This document shows positions 1-5,215 of a DNA stretch of 5,840 nucleotides, piece by piece. Position numbers and translations under genes: made by a program. The DNA comes from Lachnospiraceae bacterium UBA7026 (GTDB taxonomy: Bacteria > Bacillota > Clostridia > Lachnospirales > Lachnospiraceae), in assembly GCA_002494165.1 (NCBI GenBank), contig DLBH01000037.1:3834-9673 (forward strand), read 5' to 3'. The first letter of the stretch is position 1, and each line of letters opens with the position of its first letter. Under the pieces are notes generated by a model. That model was not told the origin of the DNA and ran no database searches. It saw only the letters and a program-made list of their open reading frames with translations.

Positions 1-96
1 GAGGGAGGTCTGGGGCCTTTTTTGCAGGGGTTTTCCGGCAGGCCTTCTGAGGGAGGTCTGGGGCTTTTTTGTGGGATTTTTCCGGCAGGCTCTTTA
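1..96. repeat. 48-bp direct duplication with T-tracts
   Basis: Two adjacent copies of a roughly 48-bp unit start at 1 and 49. Both begin GAGGGAGGTCTGGGGC, run into a T6 tract and end in TTCCGGCAGGC. The second copy has lost a few bases and drifts after about 95. The window edge may cut further copies. No reading frame of note covers it. The position before a tRNA unit, with repeated G-rich/T-tract modules, fits a duplicated 3' end or terminator of an upstream transcription unit, but that gene is not visible. Confidence 0.75.
39..70 (+). terminator. Possible intrinsic terminator within the duplication
   Basis: CAGGCCT (39-45) can pair with AGGTCTG (54-60), one G-U pair included, around an 8-nt loop. 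A T6 tract follows at 65-70. Four bases separate stem and T-tract, which is looser than a typical intrinsic terminator, so this is only a candidate for ending an upstream plus-strand transcript. Confidence 0.35.
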
Positions 97-191
97 GGGT
101 TTTTTATACAGGATGCTTTGCTGACTCTTTCCGGACGGATATAGATATCCCGGATTTCCCTCTAAGGATAGATGGCAAAAAACCGAAAAAC

Positions 192-220
192 TTGCTATTT
201 CCAGACATGTCTGCTATAAT
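192..220 (+). promoter_or_regulatory. Sigma-A promoter of the tRNA-Ser unit
   Basis: The -35 box is TTGCTA (192-197). A 17-bp spacer leads to a perfect -10 box TATAAT (215-220), preceded by the extended -10 bases TG at 212-213. Transcription would start near 227, about 30 nt before the tRNA. The spacer carries the perfect 12-bp palindrome CAGACATGTCTG (202-213), which could be a protein-binding site. It directs no other gene, because a terminator follows the tRNA. Confidence 0.85.
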
Positions 221-258
221 ATGTTACGCGTTTTCCGGGGACTAGGGTCTCCGGGCAA

Positions 259-348
259 GGAGATGTACCCAAGTGGCTGAAGGGTCCGCACTCGAAATGC
301 GGTAGGTCGGCAATAACCGGCGCGAGGGTTCAAATCCCTCCATCTCCG
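259..348 (+). tRNA. tRNA-Ser (anticodon CGA)
   Basis: This is a 90-nt class II tRNA. The acceptor stem pairs GGAGATG (259-265) with CATCTCC (341-347), and G348 is the discriminator base. The anticodon stem CCGCA/TGCGG (286-290/298-302) encloses CTCGAAA, which places anticodon CGA at 293-295; it reads the serine codon UCG. A long variable arm lies between the anticodon and T arms, as expected for serine, and the T arm contains GGTTCAAATCC. The CCA end is not encoded (GTA follows), so it must be added after transcription. The gene has its own promoter and terminator. Confidence 0.98.
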
Positions 349-358
349 TACTTGACCG

Positions 359-396
359 GGCGGCAGAAAGTTTCAGTTCTGCCGCCTTTATTATTA
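359..396 (+). terminator. Intrinsic terminator of the tRNA-Ser unit
   Basis: A perfect 10-bp stem, GGCGGCAGAA (359-368) with TTCTGCCGCC (377-386), has an 8-nt loop and is followed at once by the T-rich TTTATTATTA. It lies 10 nt past the tRNA 3' end, which makes the tRNA monocistronic and separates it from the GTPase gene. Confidence 0.9.
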
Positions 397-412
397 TGAA
401 AGTTTTGCAAAA

Positions 413-434
413 GCAGCTTTTAAAGTTAAGCTGC
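413..434 (+). other. Small hairpin upstream of the GTPase-NYN gene
   Basis: GCAGCTT (413-419) and AAGCTGC (428-434) form a perfect 7-bp inverted repeat with an 8-nt loop. No T-tract follows, so it is not an intrinsic terminator. It probably lies at or before the promoter of the next gene and could be an operator-like site. No function can be assigned. Confidence 0.4.
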
Positions 435-441
435 GGTCAGA

Positions 442-462
442 TGATATATTAGATGACATAAT
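442..462 (+). promoter_or_regulatory. Candidate extended -10 elements for the GTPase-NYN gene
   Basis: Two extended -10-like elements occur: TGA-TATATT (442-450) and TGA-CATAAT (454-462). Neither has a convincing -35 box at 16-18 bp. Because the tRNA terminator lies upstream, the gene needs its own start in this 90-bp gap. Either choice gives a very short leader, with no room for the leader-peptide attenuator known from tet(M). Confidence 0.3.
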
Positions 463-488
463 ATGAAATATTATAGGAAGTGATGACT

Positions 489-3488
489 ATGGATAGACTT
501 GCCGTGGGAATCCTGGCCCATGTTGACGCCGGAAAGACCACCCTTTCTGAGGGGATTCTCTATACTGCCGGTGTTCTCAGGAAGATGGGCAGGGTCGACC
601 ACCAGAATGCGTTTCTGGATACCAAGGCGATAGAGAGGGCCAGGGGGATCACGATTTTCTCCAAACAGGCTATTTTTCCCCTGGGTGACAGGCAGATTAC
701 CCTCCTGGATACACCGGGTCATGTGGATTTTTCCGCCGAGATGGAGAGGACCCTCCAGGTGATGGATTATGCCATTTTGGTAATCAGCGGTGCCGACGGG
801 GTCCAGGGTCATACCCAGACCCTCTGGAGACTTTTGAAAATGTACCATATCCCCACCTTTCTCTTTATAAATAAGATGGACCAGGCCGGGACTGACCGGG
901 ATTTTCTCCTCAACAGTCTGCGAAGCAGGCTAAGTGAAGGAATCATTGCCTTCGATGCCCAGTCCGGCTGCCGAAAGAGAGAGGAGAACTGGCTGGAAGA
1001 CCTGGCCCTGACCGATGAGACTGTTCTGGAGGACTTTATGGAGTCTGGGGAGATCCCGGACCGGACGATCAGAAACCTGATCCGGCAGAGAAAGGTTTTT
1101 CCGGCCTACTTCGGGTCAGCCCTGCAGCTTACCGGGGTCAAGGACCTCTTGGCCGGACTTGATGAATTCATGGAAGACCTGCAGGAGGCAGATGAGGACA
1201 TTTCCCCGGAAGGCGGGACCGGGAGACTGGAGGCCGGTGTAGGAGAGGGAGCCGGACAGGACTCCTACGGGGCCCGGGTGTTCAAAATCTCCCGGGATGA
1301 CAAGGGAGAAAGGCTGACCTGGCTCAAAGTGACCGGGGGCCGCATCCGGGTCAAAATGCCCGTGGCTGAGGGTGAGAAGATTAACCAGATCCGTATCTAT
1401 TCCGGAGAGAAATTCGAGATGGTAAAGGAGGCGGACCGGGGGACGGTCTGCGCGGTTACAGGTCTGGCGTCCAGCTTTGCCGGCCAGGGACTGGGTCGGG
1501 AAAAGGGGGGAGATATTCCCCTGCTGGAGCCGGTCATTACCTGCCAGATCCTGTTGCCTGACCAGGTGGATATGCAAAAGACTCTGCGCCAGCTCAGGGA
1601 GCTGGAAGAAGAGGAACCCCTGCTGCACCTGGTGTGGGAGGAAAGAAAGCAGGAGCTCTACGCCCAGCTCATGGGTGAGGTACAGATTGAGATTTTAAAA
1701 AGCCTGATTAAGGAAAGGTTTGGCATACATGTGGAATTCGGACCTGGTCATATCCTTTACCGGGAGACTATTTCAGGCCCGGTTCATGGGGTTGGCCATT
1801 ATGAGCCTCTCAGGCATTATGCGGAGGTCCATCTCCGCCTGGACCCCCTTCCGGAAGGGTCAGGGCTGGAATTTGTCAGCGAGTGCAGTGAGGACTATCT
1901 GGATAGAAACTGGCAGAGGCTGATCATGACCCATTTGAGGGAGAAAGAGCACCTGGGGACCCTGACCGGGTCTCCGGCAACGGACATCCGCTATGTCCTG
2001 ACGGCGGGCCGGGCCCACAAAAAACATACAGAGGGCGGGGATTTCCGCCAGGCGACCTACCGGGCAGTCCGCCAGGGCCTCCAATGTGCCCGGGCCCAGG
2101 GTAAGGCAGTACTCCTGGAACCATGGTATTCCTTTGTAATCGAGCTTCCTGCTGACCGGATTGGCAGGGCTATGGCAGATATACAAAGGATGGGGGGATC
2201 CTTCGGGGAAGCGGAAACAGCCCAGGCCTCTGATATGCTGATTCTCAGGGGGACGGCACCGGCCTCGGAACTTTTGGGCTACAATACGGACCTGCTTTCC
2301 TACAGTGGAGGAAAGGGCCGGCTTAGCTGTGCCCTTAAGGGCTATCAGCCCTGTCATAATGAAGAAGAAGTGATCAAGAGCCTTGGCTATGACAGTGAGG
2401 CGGACCTGGACCATCCGGCAGGCTCAGTCTTCTGTGCCCATGGGGCAGGTTTTATGGTTGCCTGGGACCAGGTGGAGGAATATATGCATATTAAAGACCG
2501 GGCCCTGATCTGGGGCCCCGGCGGCCGGTCGGAGCCAGGGGGCTTTTTGTCATCTGATTTAAATCCAGATAAGACAGCCTCAGGAGACCGGATTGCCGGT
2601 GCCGGAACTGGAGAAAGGGACCATCCTGGAAATCGGCAGGGGGACCTGTCTTCACCGGGCCTGCCTGCCTACTATGTGGAGGACGAGGTCTTCAAGGCCA
2701 TCTATGACAGGGAATTCGGTCAGGGCAGGCAGAAGGATGACCAGTACAGCGGTTTCAGGACCGGCAGCTCCAGGAACCGGGCGGCCGGATCCGATTCCTG
2801 GGATGGGTCAGGTTCAGGTATACACTTCCCCAGAAAGGGCCTGGATTCCAGAAAATCTTCTGTCATGGCCGGAGGCCGGCAGACTGGAAGAGACCAGAAC
2901 CGGGGAAGGAAAAAATATCCTGCCAGGGCTTCGGGAGACAAGGAGTATCTCCTGGTGGATGGCTATAATATAATCTTTGCCTGGGAGGATTTGAGCCAGC
3001 TGGCTGAGAAAAACCTGGATGCTGCCCGGGGAAGACTGATCGATATCATGTGTAATTACCAGGGTTTTGTAGGATGTACCCTTATTCTGGTCTTCGATGC
3101 CTACAAGGTGAAGGGCAGCAAGGGCCAGGTGTTAAAGCATCACAATATCTATGTGGTTTATACCAAAGAAGCGGAGACGGCAGATCAGTATATAGAAAAG
3201 ACCACCCACGAGATCGTCTCAAAATATGATGTCCGGGTCGCCACCTCTGACAGCCTTGAGCAGGTGATCGTAACCGGGGCGGGAGCCCTTAAGGTGGCTG
3301 CCGATGATTTCCGTGAGGAAGTCATGTATATTGAGGAAGAGATCCGCAGGATTAACCGGGAGAAAAGGGACCGGGATAAGAATTATCTATTTGACCAGGC
3401 TGATGCCAGGACGGCAGATAAACTGGAGGAGGTCCGGCTGGGCCGGGATTCCTTTGAGGATCCTGCTCCGGACCGGCAGGAGTCTTGA
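489..3488 (+). CDS. TetM/EF-G-like translation GTPase fused to a C-terminal YacP/Rae1-type NYN nuclease
   Basis: A 999-residue cytoplasmic protein. Seen, part 1: GTPase motifs AHVDAGKT (10-17), switch I RGITI (T55), DTPGH (74-78), NKMD (128-131) and GSAL (209-212), then EF-G-like domain II (from ~261), III (~347-420), IV (~425-540) and V (~540-617). This layout matches TetM/TetO-class ribosomal protection proteins (about 640 aa). Part 2: an extension with C622/H623 and FCAHGAGF (648-655), then a polar Gly/Arg-rich linker (~680-817) with one ordered-looking patch near 728-744. Part 3: an NYN domain (818 to ~960) with VDGYN (D824), FDAYKVKG (D870), ETAD (D899) and ATSD (D921), the acidic residues expected of YacP/Rae1. 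Family knowledge: such GTPases bind the ribosomal A site, and Rae1 cuts mRNA there. Inference: a ribosome-rescue or quality-control factor that cleaves mRNA. The ATG at 489 is preferred over GTG 480 and ATG 483 because AGGAAG (475-480) sits 8 nt upstream of it. The domain IV loop is unlike TetM, so tetracycline resistance is unproven. Confidence 0.95.
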   Translation: MDRLAVGILAHVDAGKTTLSEGILYTAGVLRKMGRVDHQNAFLDTKAIERARGITIFSKQAIFPLGDRQITLLDTPGHVDFSAEMERTLQVMDYAILVISGADGVQGHTQTLWRLLKMYHIPTFLFINKMDQAGTDRDFLLNSLRSRLSEGIIAFDAQSGCRKREENWLEDLALTDETVLEDFMESGEIPDRTIRNLIRQRKVFPAYFGSALQLTGVKDLLAGLDEFMEDLQEADEDISPEGGTGRLEAGVGEGAGQDSYGARVFKISRDDKGERLTWLKVTGGRIRVKMPVAEGEKINQIRIYSGEKFEMVKEADRGTVCAVTGLASSFAGQGLGREKGGDIPLLEPVITCQILLPDQVDMQKTLRQLRELEEEEPLLHLVWEERKQELYAQLMGEVQIEILKSLIKERFGIHVEFGPGHILYRETISGPVHGVGHYEPLRHYAEVHLRLDPLPEGSGLEFVSECSEDYLDRNWQRLIMTHLREKEHLGTLTGSPATDIRYVLTAGRAHKKHTEGGDFRQATYRAVRQGLQCARAQGKAVLLEPWYSFVIELPADRIGRAMADIQRMGGSFGEAETAQASDMLILRGTAPASELLGYNTDLLSYSGGKGRLSCALKGYQPCHNEEEVIKSLGYDSEADLDHPAGSVFCAHGAGFMVAWDQVEEYMHIKDRALIWGPGGRSEPGGFLSSDLNPDKTASGDRIAGAGTGERDHPGNRQGDLSSPGLPAYYVEDEVFKAIYDREFGQGRQKDDQYSGFRTGSSRNRAAGSDSWDGSGSGIHFPRKGLDSRKSSVMAGGRQTGRDQNRGRKKYPARASGDKEYLLVDGYNIIFAWEDLSQLAEKNLDAARGRLIDIMCNYQGFVGCTLILVFDAYKVKGSKGQVLKHHNIYVVYTKEAETADQYIEKTTHEIVSKYDVRVATSDSLEQVIVTGAGALKVAADDFREEVMYIEEEIRRINREKRDRDKNYLFDQADARTADKLEEVRLGRDSFEDPAPDRQES

Positions 3489-3680
3489 GGAAAATAGCCA
3501 TAAAACAGTCTGCTATCTGAGAGGACTGGCAGGATCTGGAAAGAAAATAATGATAAAGTAACCTGCTGCCTGAACTGGAATGGCAGTATTCTGCAAGAGA
3601 ATAATGATAAAGTAACCTGCTGCCTGAATTGGAATGGCAGTATTCTGAAAGAAAATAACCATAAAGTATTTTGCTCCTGG
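3489..3680. repeat. 54-bp tandem repeat array, about 3.5 units
   Basis: Units begin near 3489 (53 bp, diverged), 3541 (54 bp), 3595 (54 bp) and 3649 (partial, diverged). The two central units are nearly identical, differing at about four positions; the outer ones carry CCATAAA where the central ones carry TGATAAA. Each central unit contains CTGCC and GGCAG as a short inverted repeat. The array begins directly after the GTPase-NYN stop codon and fills the gap to the next gene. It contains no significant plus-strand ORF. The minus strand reads through it as an 18-residue repeat, judged to be a by-product of the 54-bp period. Confidence 0.9.
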
Positions 3681-3721
3681 CCGGGCGGACGGGAGCGGAT
3701 AGAAGGAGAAGGAGGGAAATC

Positions 3722-3928
3722 ATGACAAAAATTGAAGAGAAGATTCAGTGGTATGAGAGAAAGTTCAGAAACTGTGAGACTATGACTGACCTGGTGATCG
3801 CCATGTCATCCTGGCAGAACTTTGCCCGGTCCAACGGACTTAGCGAGGACCAAAGAAGGCCCGTGGACCAGGTTTATCTTGAGATGGAAAGTAAGCTGAT
3901 CACAGGCCTTTCCCAAAGCCTTTGGTAA
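3722..3928 (+). CDS. Small hypothetical protein (68 aa)
   Basis: I do not recognise this gene. It encodes 68 hydrophilic residues from MTKIEEKIQW to SQSLW, with charged and amphipathic stretches that suggest an all-helical fold and no signal peptide or membrane segment. It has a strong ribosome binding site, GGAGG at 3711-3715, 6 nt before the ATG. The frame is open upstream to 3671, but the site picks the ATG at 3722. No promoter is evident, so it may be co-transcribed with the GTPase-NYN gene through the repeat array. The frame stays open for 51 more codons after the TAA (3926-3928) and begins there with a K-x-x-x repeat, so the gene may have been longer or the stop may be read through. Confidence 0.7.
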   Translation: MTKIEEKIQWYERKFRNCETMTDLVIAMSSWQNFARSNGLSEDQRRPVDQVYLEMESKLITGLSQSLW

Positions 3929-4000
3929 AAAGCTGATATAAAGAGTGGCACAAAGACTGGCACAAAGGCTGATACAAAGACTGGCACAAAGACTGGCGCC
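3929..4000 (+). repeat. 12-bp tandem repeat, six units, in frame after the 68-aa ORF
   Basis: Six 12-bp units run exactly from the base after the TAA at 3926-3928. In the frame of the preceding gene they read KADI, KSGT, KTGT, KADT, KTGT, KTGA. The frame then continues through a Gly/Pro segment to a basic Cys-rich end (RRCRCRQKCR) and a TGA at 4082-4084. Units differ by a few bases, including a synonymous AAA/AAG change. Whether it is translated is unknown. Confidence 0.85.
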
Positions 4001-4033
4001 GGTGGGTCCGGGTTTCCCGGACCTGTAACCGGT
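3998..4033. other. Strong GC hairpin without a T-tract
   Basis: GGTCCGGG (4005-4012) pairs perfectly with CCCGGACC (4016-4023) around a TTT loop. The outer segments GCCGGT (3998-4003) and ACCGGT (4028-4033) extend the stem by 6 bp, one of them G-U, across a small internal loop. No T-tract follows on either strand, so it is not a standard terminator. It may protect an mRNA 3' end, act as a palindromic repeat, or stall ribosomes or polymerase. Confidence 0.7.
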
Positions 4034-4056
4034 ATAAAGGAAATAGATAAGAGAAG

Positions 4057-4239
4057 ATGCCGGTGCAGACAGAAATGCCGGTGAAGAAAAAGAAGGCTGA
4101 CCCAGGCGGGGAAGATCATGACGAAAACCATGAATTTCCCTGGCCCGTGATCAGCCTTTTTCATATGCTTTTATATTTATGCATATTAATGTTTATTTTT
4201 ATTTTTTTTGTATTCCTTTCAGCAATCATTGTGCCCTGA
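4057..4239 (+). CDS. Doubtful small single-pass membrane protein (60 aa)
   Basis: The ORF would encode a basic/acidic N-terminal half (repeat MPVQTEMPVKKKK, then DPGGEDHDENHEF) and one long hydrophobic segment, about residues 29-59, ending near the C-terminus, like a tail-anchored peptide. Against it: there is no good ribosome binding site before 4057 or the alternative ATG at 4075, and the first half overlaps a hairpin that looks like a bidirectional terminator (4093-4161). The hydrophobic part is encoded by T-rich DNA (about 4165-4220), which yields hydrophobic codons by chance. It is listed because it is the only plus-strand ORF here; a chance ORF is at least as likely. Confidence 0.3.
   Translation: MPVQTEMPVKKKKADPGGEDHDENHEFPWPVISLFHMLLYLCILMFIFIFFVFLSAIIVP
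4093..4161. terminator. Probable bidirectional intrinsic terminator between convergent genes
   Basis: AAGGCTGA (4093-4100) pairs with TCAGCCTT (4151-4158). Inside it, GGGGAA (4107-4112) can pair with TTTCCC (4135-4140, register allowing G-U) and TCATG (4116-4120) with CATGA (4129-4133), closing an 8-nt loop; together they make a long imperfect hairpin. On the plus strand it ends in TTTTT (4157-4161). On the minus strand it is followed by T-rich sequence, the complement of GAAGAAAAAG (4083-4092). It lies between the 68-aa gene and the 3' end of the convergent minus-strand gene, where a shared terminator is expected. Confidence 0.6.
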
Positions 4240-4260
4240 GCCGGGAAAAGGATGTCTGGC

Positions 4261-5169
4261 TTAGAGTGGCTCACCTGAGAGAATCCAGGGTGCCGGTTTG
4301 GCCTCAAAGATACCCTTGTTGTTAAGCTTGGACATATTGACCTGAATTACTTCTGTCTGTTCAATATGGTATTTCTGGAATACATTTAAGATATCGGAGA
4401 GAATATTGAGCTCTAAAGTGTATACCACGAACTTCATCTTGGGATTGAGGCGGAGCAGGTCCTGGACCTCTTCCTCAAAGCGCTTGGTGGCCACGATGAA
4501 TGACAGGGTGGGGACAGGCAGTCCTGCCATGGAATCCCTGGAAGTGTCGTTGACAATGGATACATTGTGAAGACCGAACTTCTTGACATTTTCCTCCATG
4601 GAATAGCGGTCGTGCTTGTTGTATTCCACCGCGATAATCTGGCCGTCGTTGGCGATCATGGCAGATTCTACGGCGATACTTTCACCACTGATGATACAGA
4701 TGGTGTCCTGGTCGTCCAGGTGCAGTTTGTTAATGATGATAGCACGGATTTCGCTGGCAACATAACGGACAGAGCCCTGGGAAAAATTAGTATTCTGGAT
4801 GCCCAGCCGGTAGGAGCTTCTGGCGGTCGGGTTGACAATCAGCATGACGGAGGGTTCAGAAATCTCCGTATCGATCATGTCTGCCAGGCGGCGGGGTCTG
4901 ACCTCCCCTTCCGGCTCCAGGCCTGTCTTGAACCAGAGCTGGCAGTCGCCCAGACCACTTTCCCACAGATCGAAGAAAAAGCCGGGATGTCCTTCGTCAA
5001 TGAGAACCAGGACCCGCTTGTGGGTTTCGATGGTGGGAATCAGGTTTTTCTTCCTTTTGCTGATGTCGATCAGCTTGATTTTTTCTATATCCATGCCGGC
5101 CTTCTGGGAAAAGTAGTCAAGCCAGGAAAGTATCTGATTGTTGCTGAATGAAGATTTATTATTGTTCAT
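4261..5169 (-). CDS. Truncated, degenerate CbiE-CbiT (CobL-like) corrin methyltransferase homologue
   Basis: A 302-residue cytoplasmic protein. Residues ~13-115 follow the pattern of the C-terminal half of CbiE: WLDYF, an ISKRKKNLIPTIETHKRV segment (36-53), LIDEG (57-60 region), SGLGD (71-75). The N-terminal SAM-binding half of CbiE is missing. Residues ~135-300 follow CbiT: SEIRAI (139-144), ESAMIA (168-173), IAVEYN (179-184), FGLHNVSIV (198-206), QVNMSK (276-281) and PWILSG (294-299). The glycine-rich SAM motif of CbiT (DxGxGxG) is replaced by ICIISGESI (157-165). Full CobL proteins are about 400 aa and methylate precorrins at C5 and C15 with C12 decarboxylation in B12 synthesis. With one SAM site gone and the other altered, I infer loss of that activity and perhaps a ligand-binding or regulatory role. 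No other cob/cbi gene is in the window. The start ATG (5167-5169) follows a G6-based ribosome binding site. Confidence 0.85.
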   Translation of the reverse strand: MNNNKSSFSNNQILSWLDYFSQKAGMDIEKIKLIDISKRKKNLIPTIETHKRVLVLIDEGHPGFFFDLWESGLGDCQLWFKTGLEPEGEVRPRRLADMIDTEISEPSVMLIVNPTARSSYRLGIQNTNFSQGSVRYVASEIRAIIINKLHLDDQDTICIISGESIAVESAMIANDGQIIAVEYNKHDRYSMEENVKKFGLHNVSIVNDTSRDSMAGLPVPTLSFIVATKRFEEEVQDLLRLNPKMKFVVYTLELNILSDILNVFQKYHIEQTEVIQVNMSKLNNKGIFEAKPAPWILSGEPL

Positions 5170-5178
5170 TAGAGTAAA

Positions 5179-5189
5179 CCCCCCTTTTT
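5179..5189 (-). promoter_or_regulatory. Homopolymeric ribosome binding site of the CbiE-CbiT-like gene
   Basis: On the minus strand, A5 followed by G6 (complement of 5179-5189) lies 9 nt before the ATG at 5169. It is a variant of AAAGGAGG made entirely of two homopolymer runs. It supports this start. Such runs can change length by slippage, so spacing or strength may vary between isolates. Confidence 0.7.
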
Positions 5190-5215
5190 GCTAAAAAATA
5201 TAAACCTTATTATTA

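Noticed and set aside
480..488. Alternative starts GTG 480 and ATG 483 for the GTPase-NYN gene
   Set aside because: The ribosome binding site AGGAAG occupies 475-480, overlapping or nearly touching these codons. ATG 489 has the right spacing, and the family normally begins a few residues before the GILAHVDAGKT motif.
489..2350. Calling the gene a tetracycline resistance determinant such as tet(M)
   Set aside because: The fold is shared, but the domain IV tip loop that confers protection is replaced, and the long C-terminal nuclease extension points to a different role.
1860..2414. Minus-strand ORF of 184 codons opposite the GTPase gene
   Set aside because: It is antisense to well-conserved EF-G-like domains IV and V, has no recognisable protein pattern, and is explained by the GC-rich codon use of the real gene. 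The same holds for the minus-strand ORFs at 471-848, 1116-1628, 1924-2124 and 2720-2941.
2593..2973. Frameshifted or separate plus-strand gene in the linker region
   Set aside because: The main frame stays open through the linker, carries a plausible ordered patch at 2670-2720, and enters the NYN domain in frame; the alternative frame gives no recognisable protein.
3489..3680. CRISPR array
   Set aside because: The repeat units are directly adjacent with no unique spacers, and no cas gene is present.
3352..3723. Minus-strand ORF of 123 codons containing an 18-residue repeat across the 54-bp array
   Set aside because: The repeat period is a multiple of three, so any open frame stays open. The ORF overlaps the conserved 3' end of the NYN gene and has no good ribosome binding site.
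3874..4164. Minus-strand ORF with hydrophobic VPVF-type repeats
   Set aside because: It arises from the complement of the 12-bp repeat and overlaps both the end of the 68-aa gene and the terminator hairpin; no ribosome binding site was seen.
4567..5151. Plus-strand ORF of 194 codons opposite the CbiE-CbiT-like gene
   Set aside because: It is a shadow of the minus-strand gene, with no ribosome binding site and no family resemblance, whereas the minus strand shows clear CbiE/CbiT landmarks.
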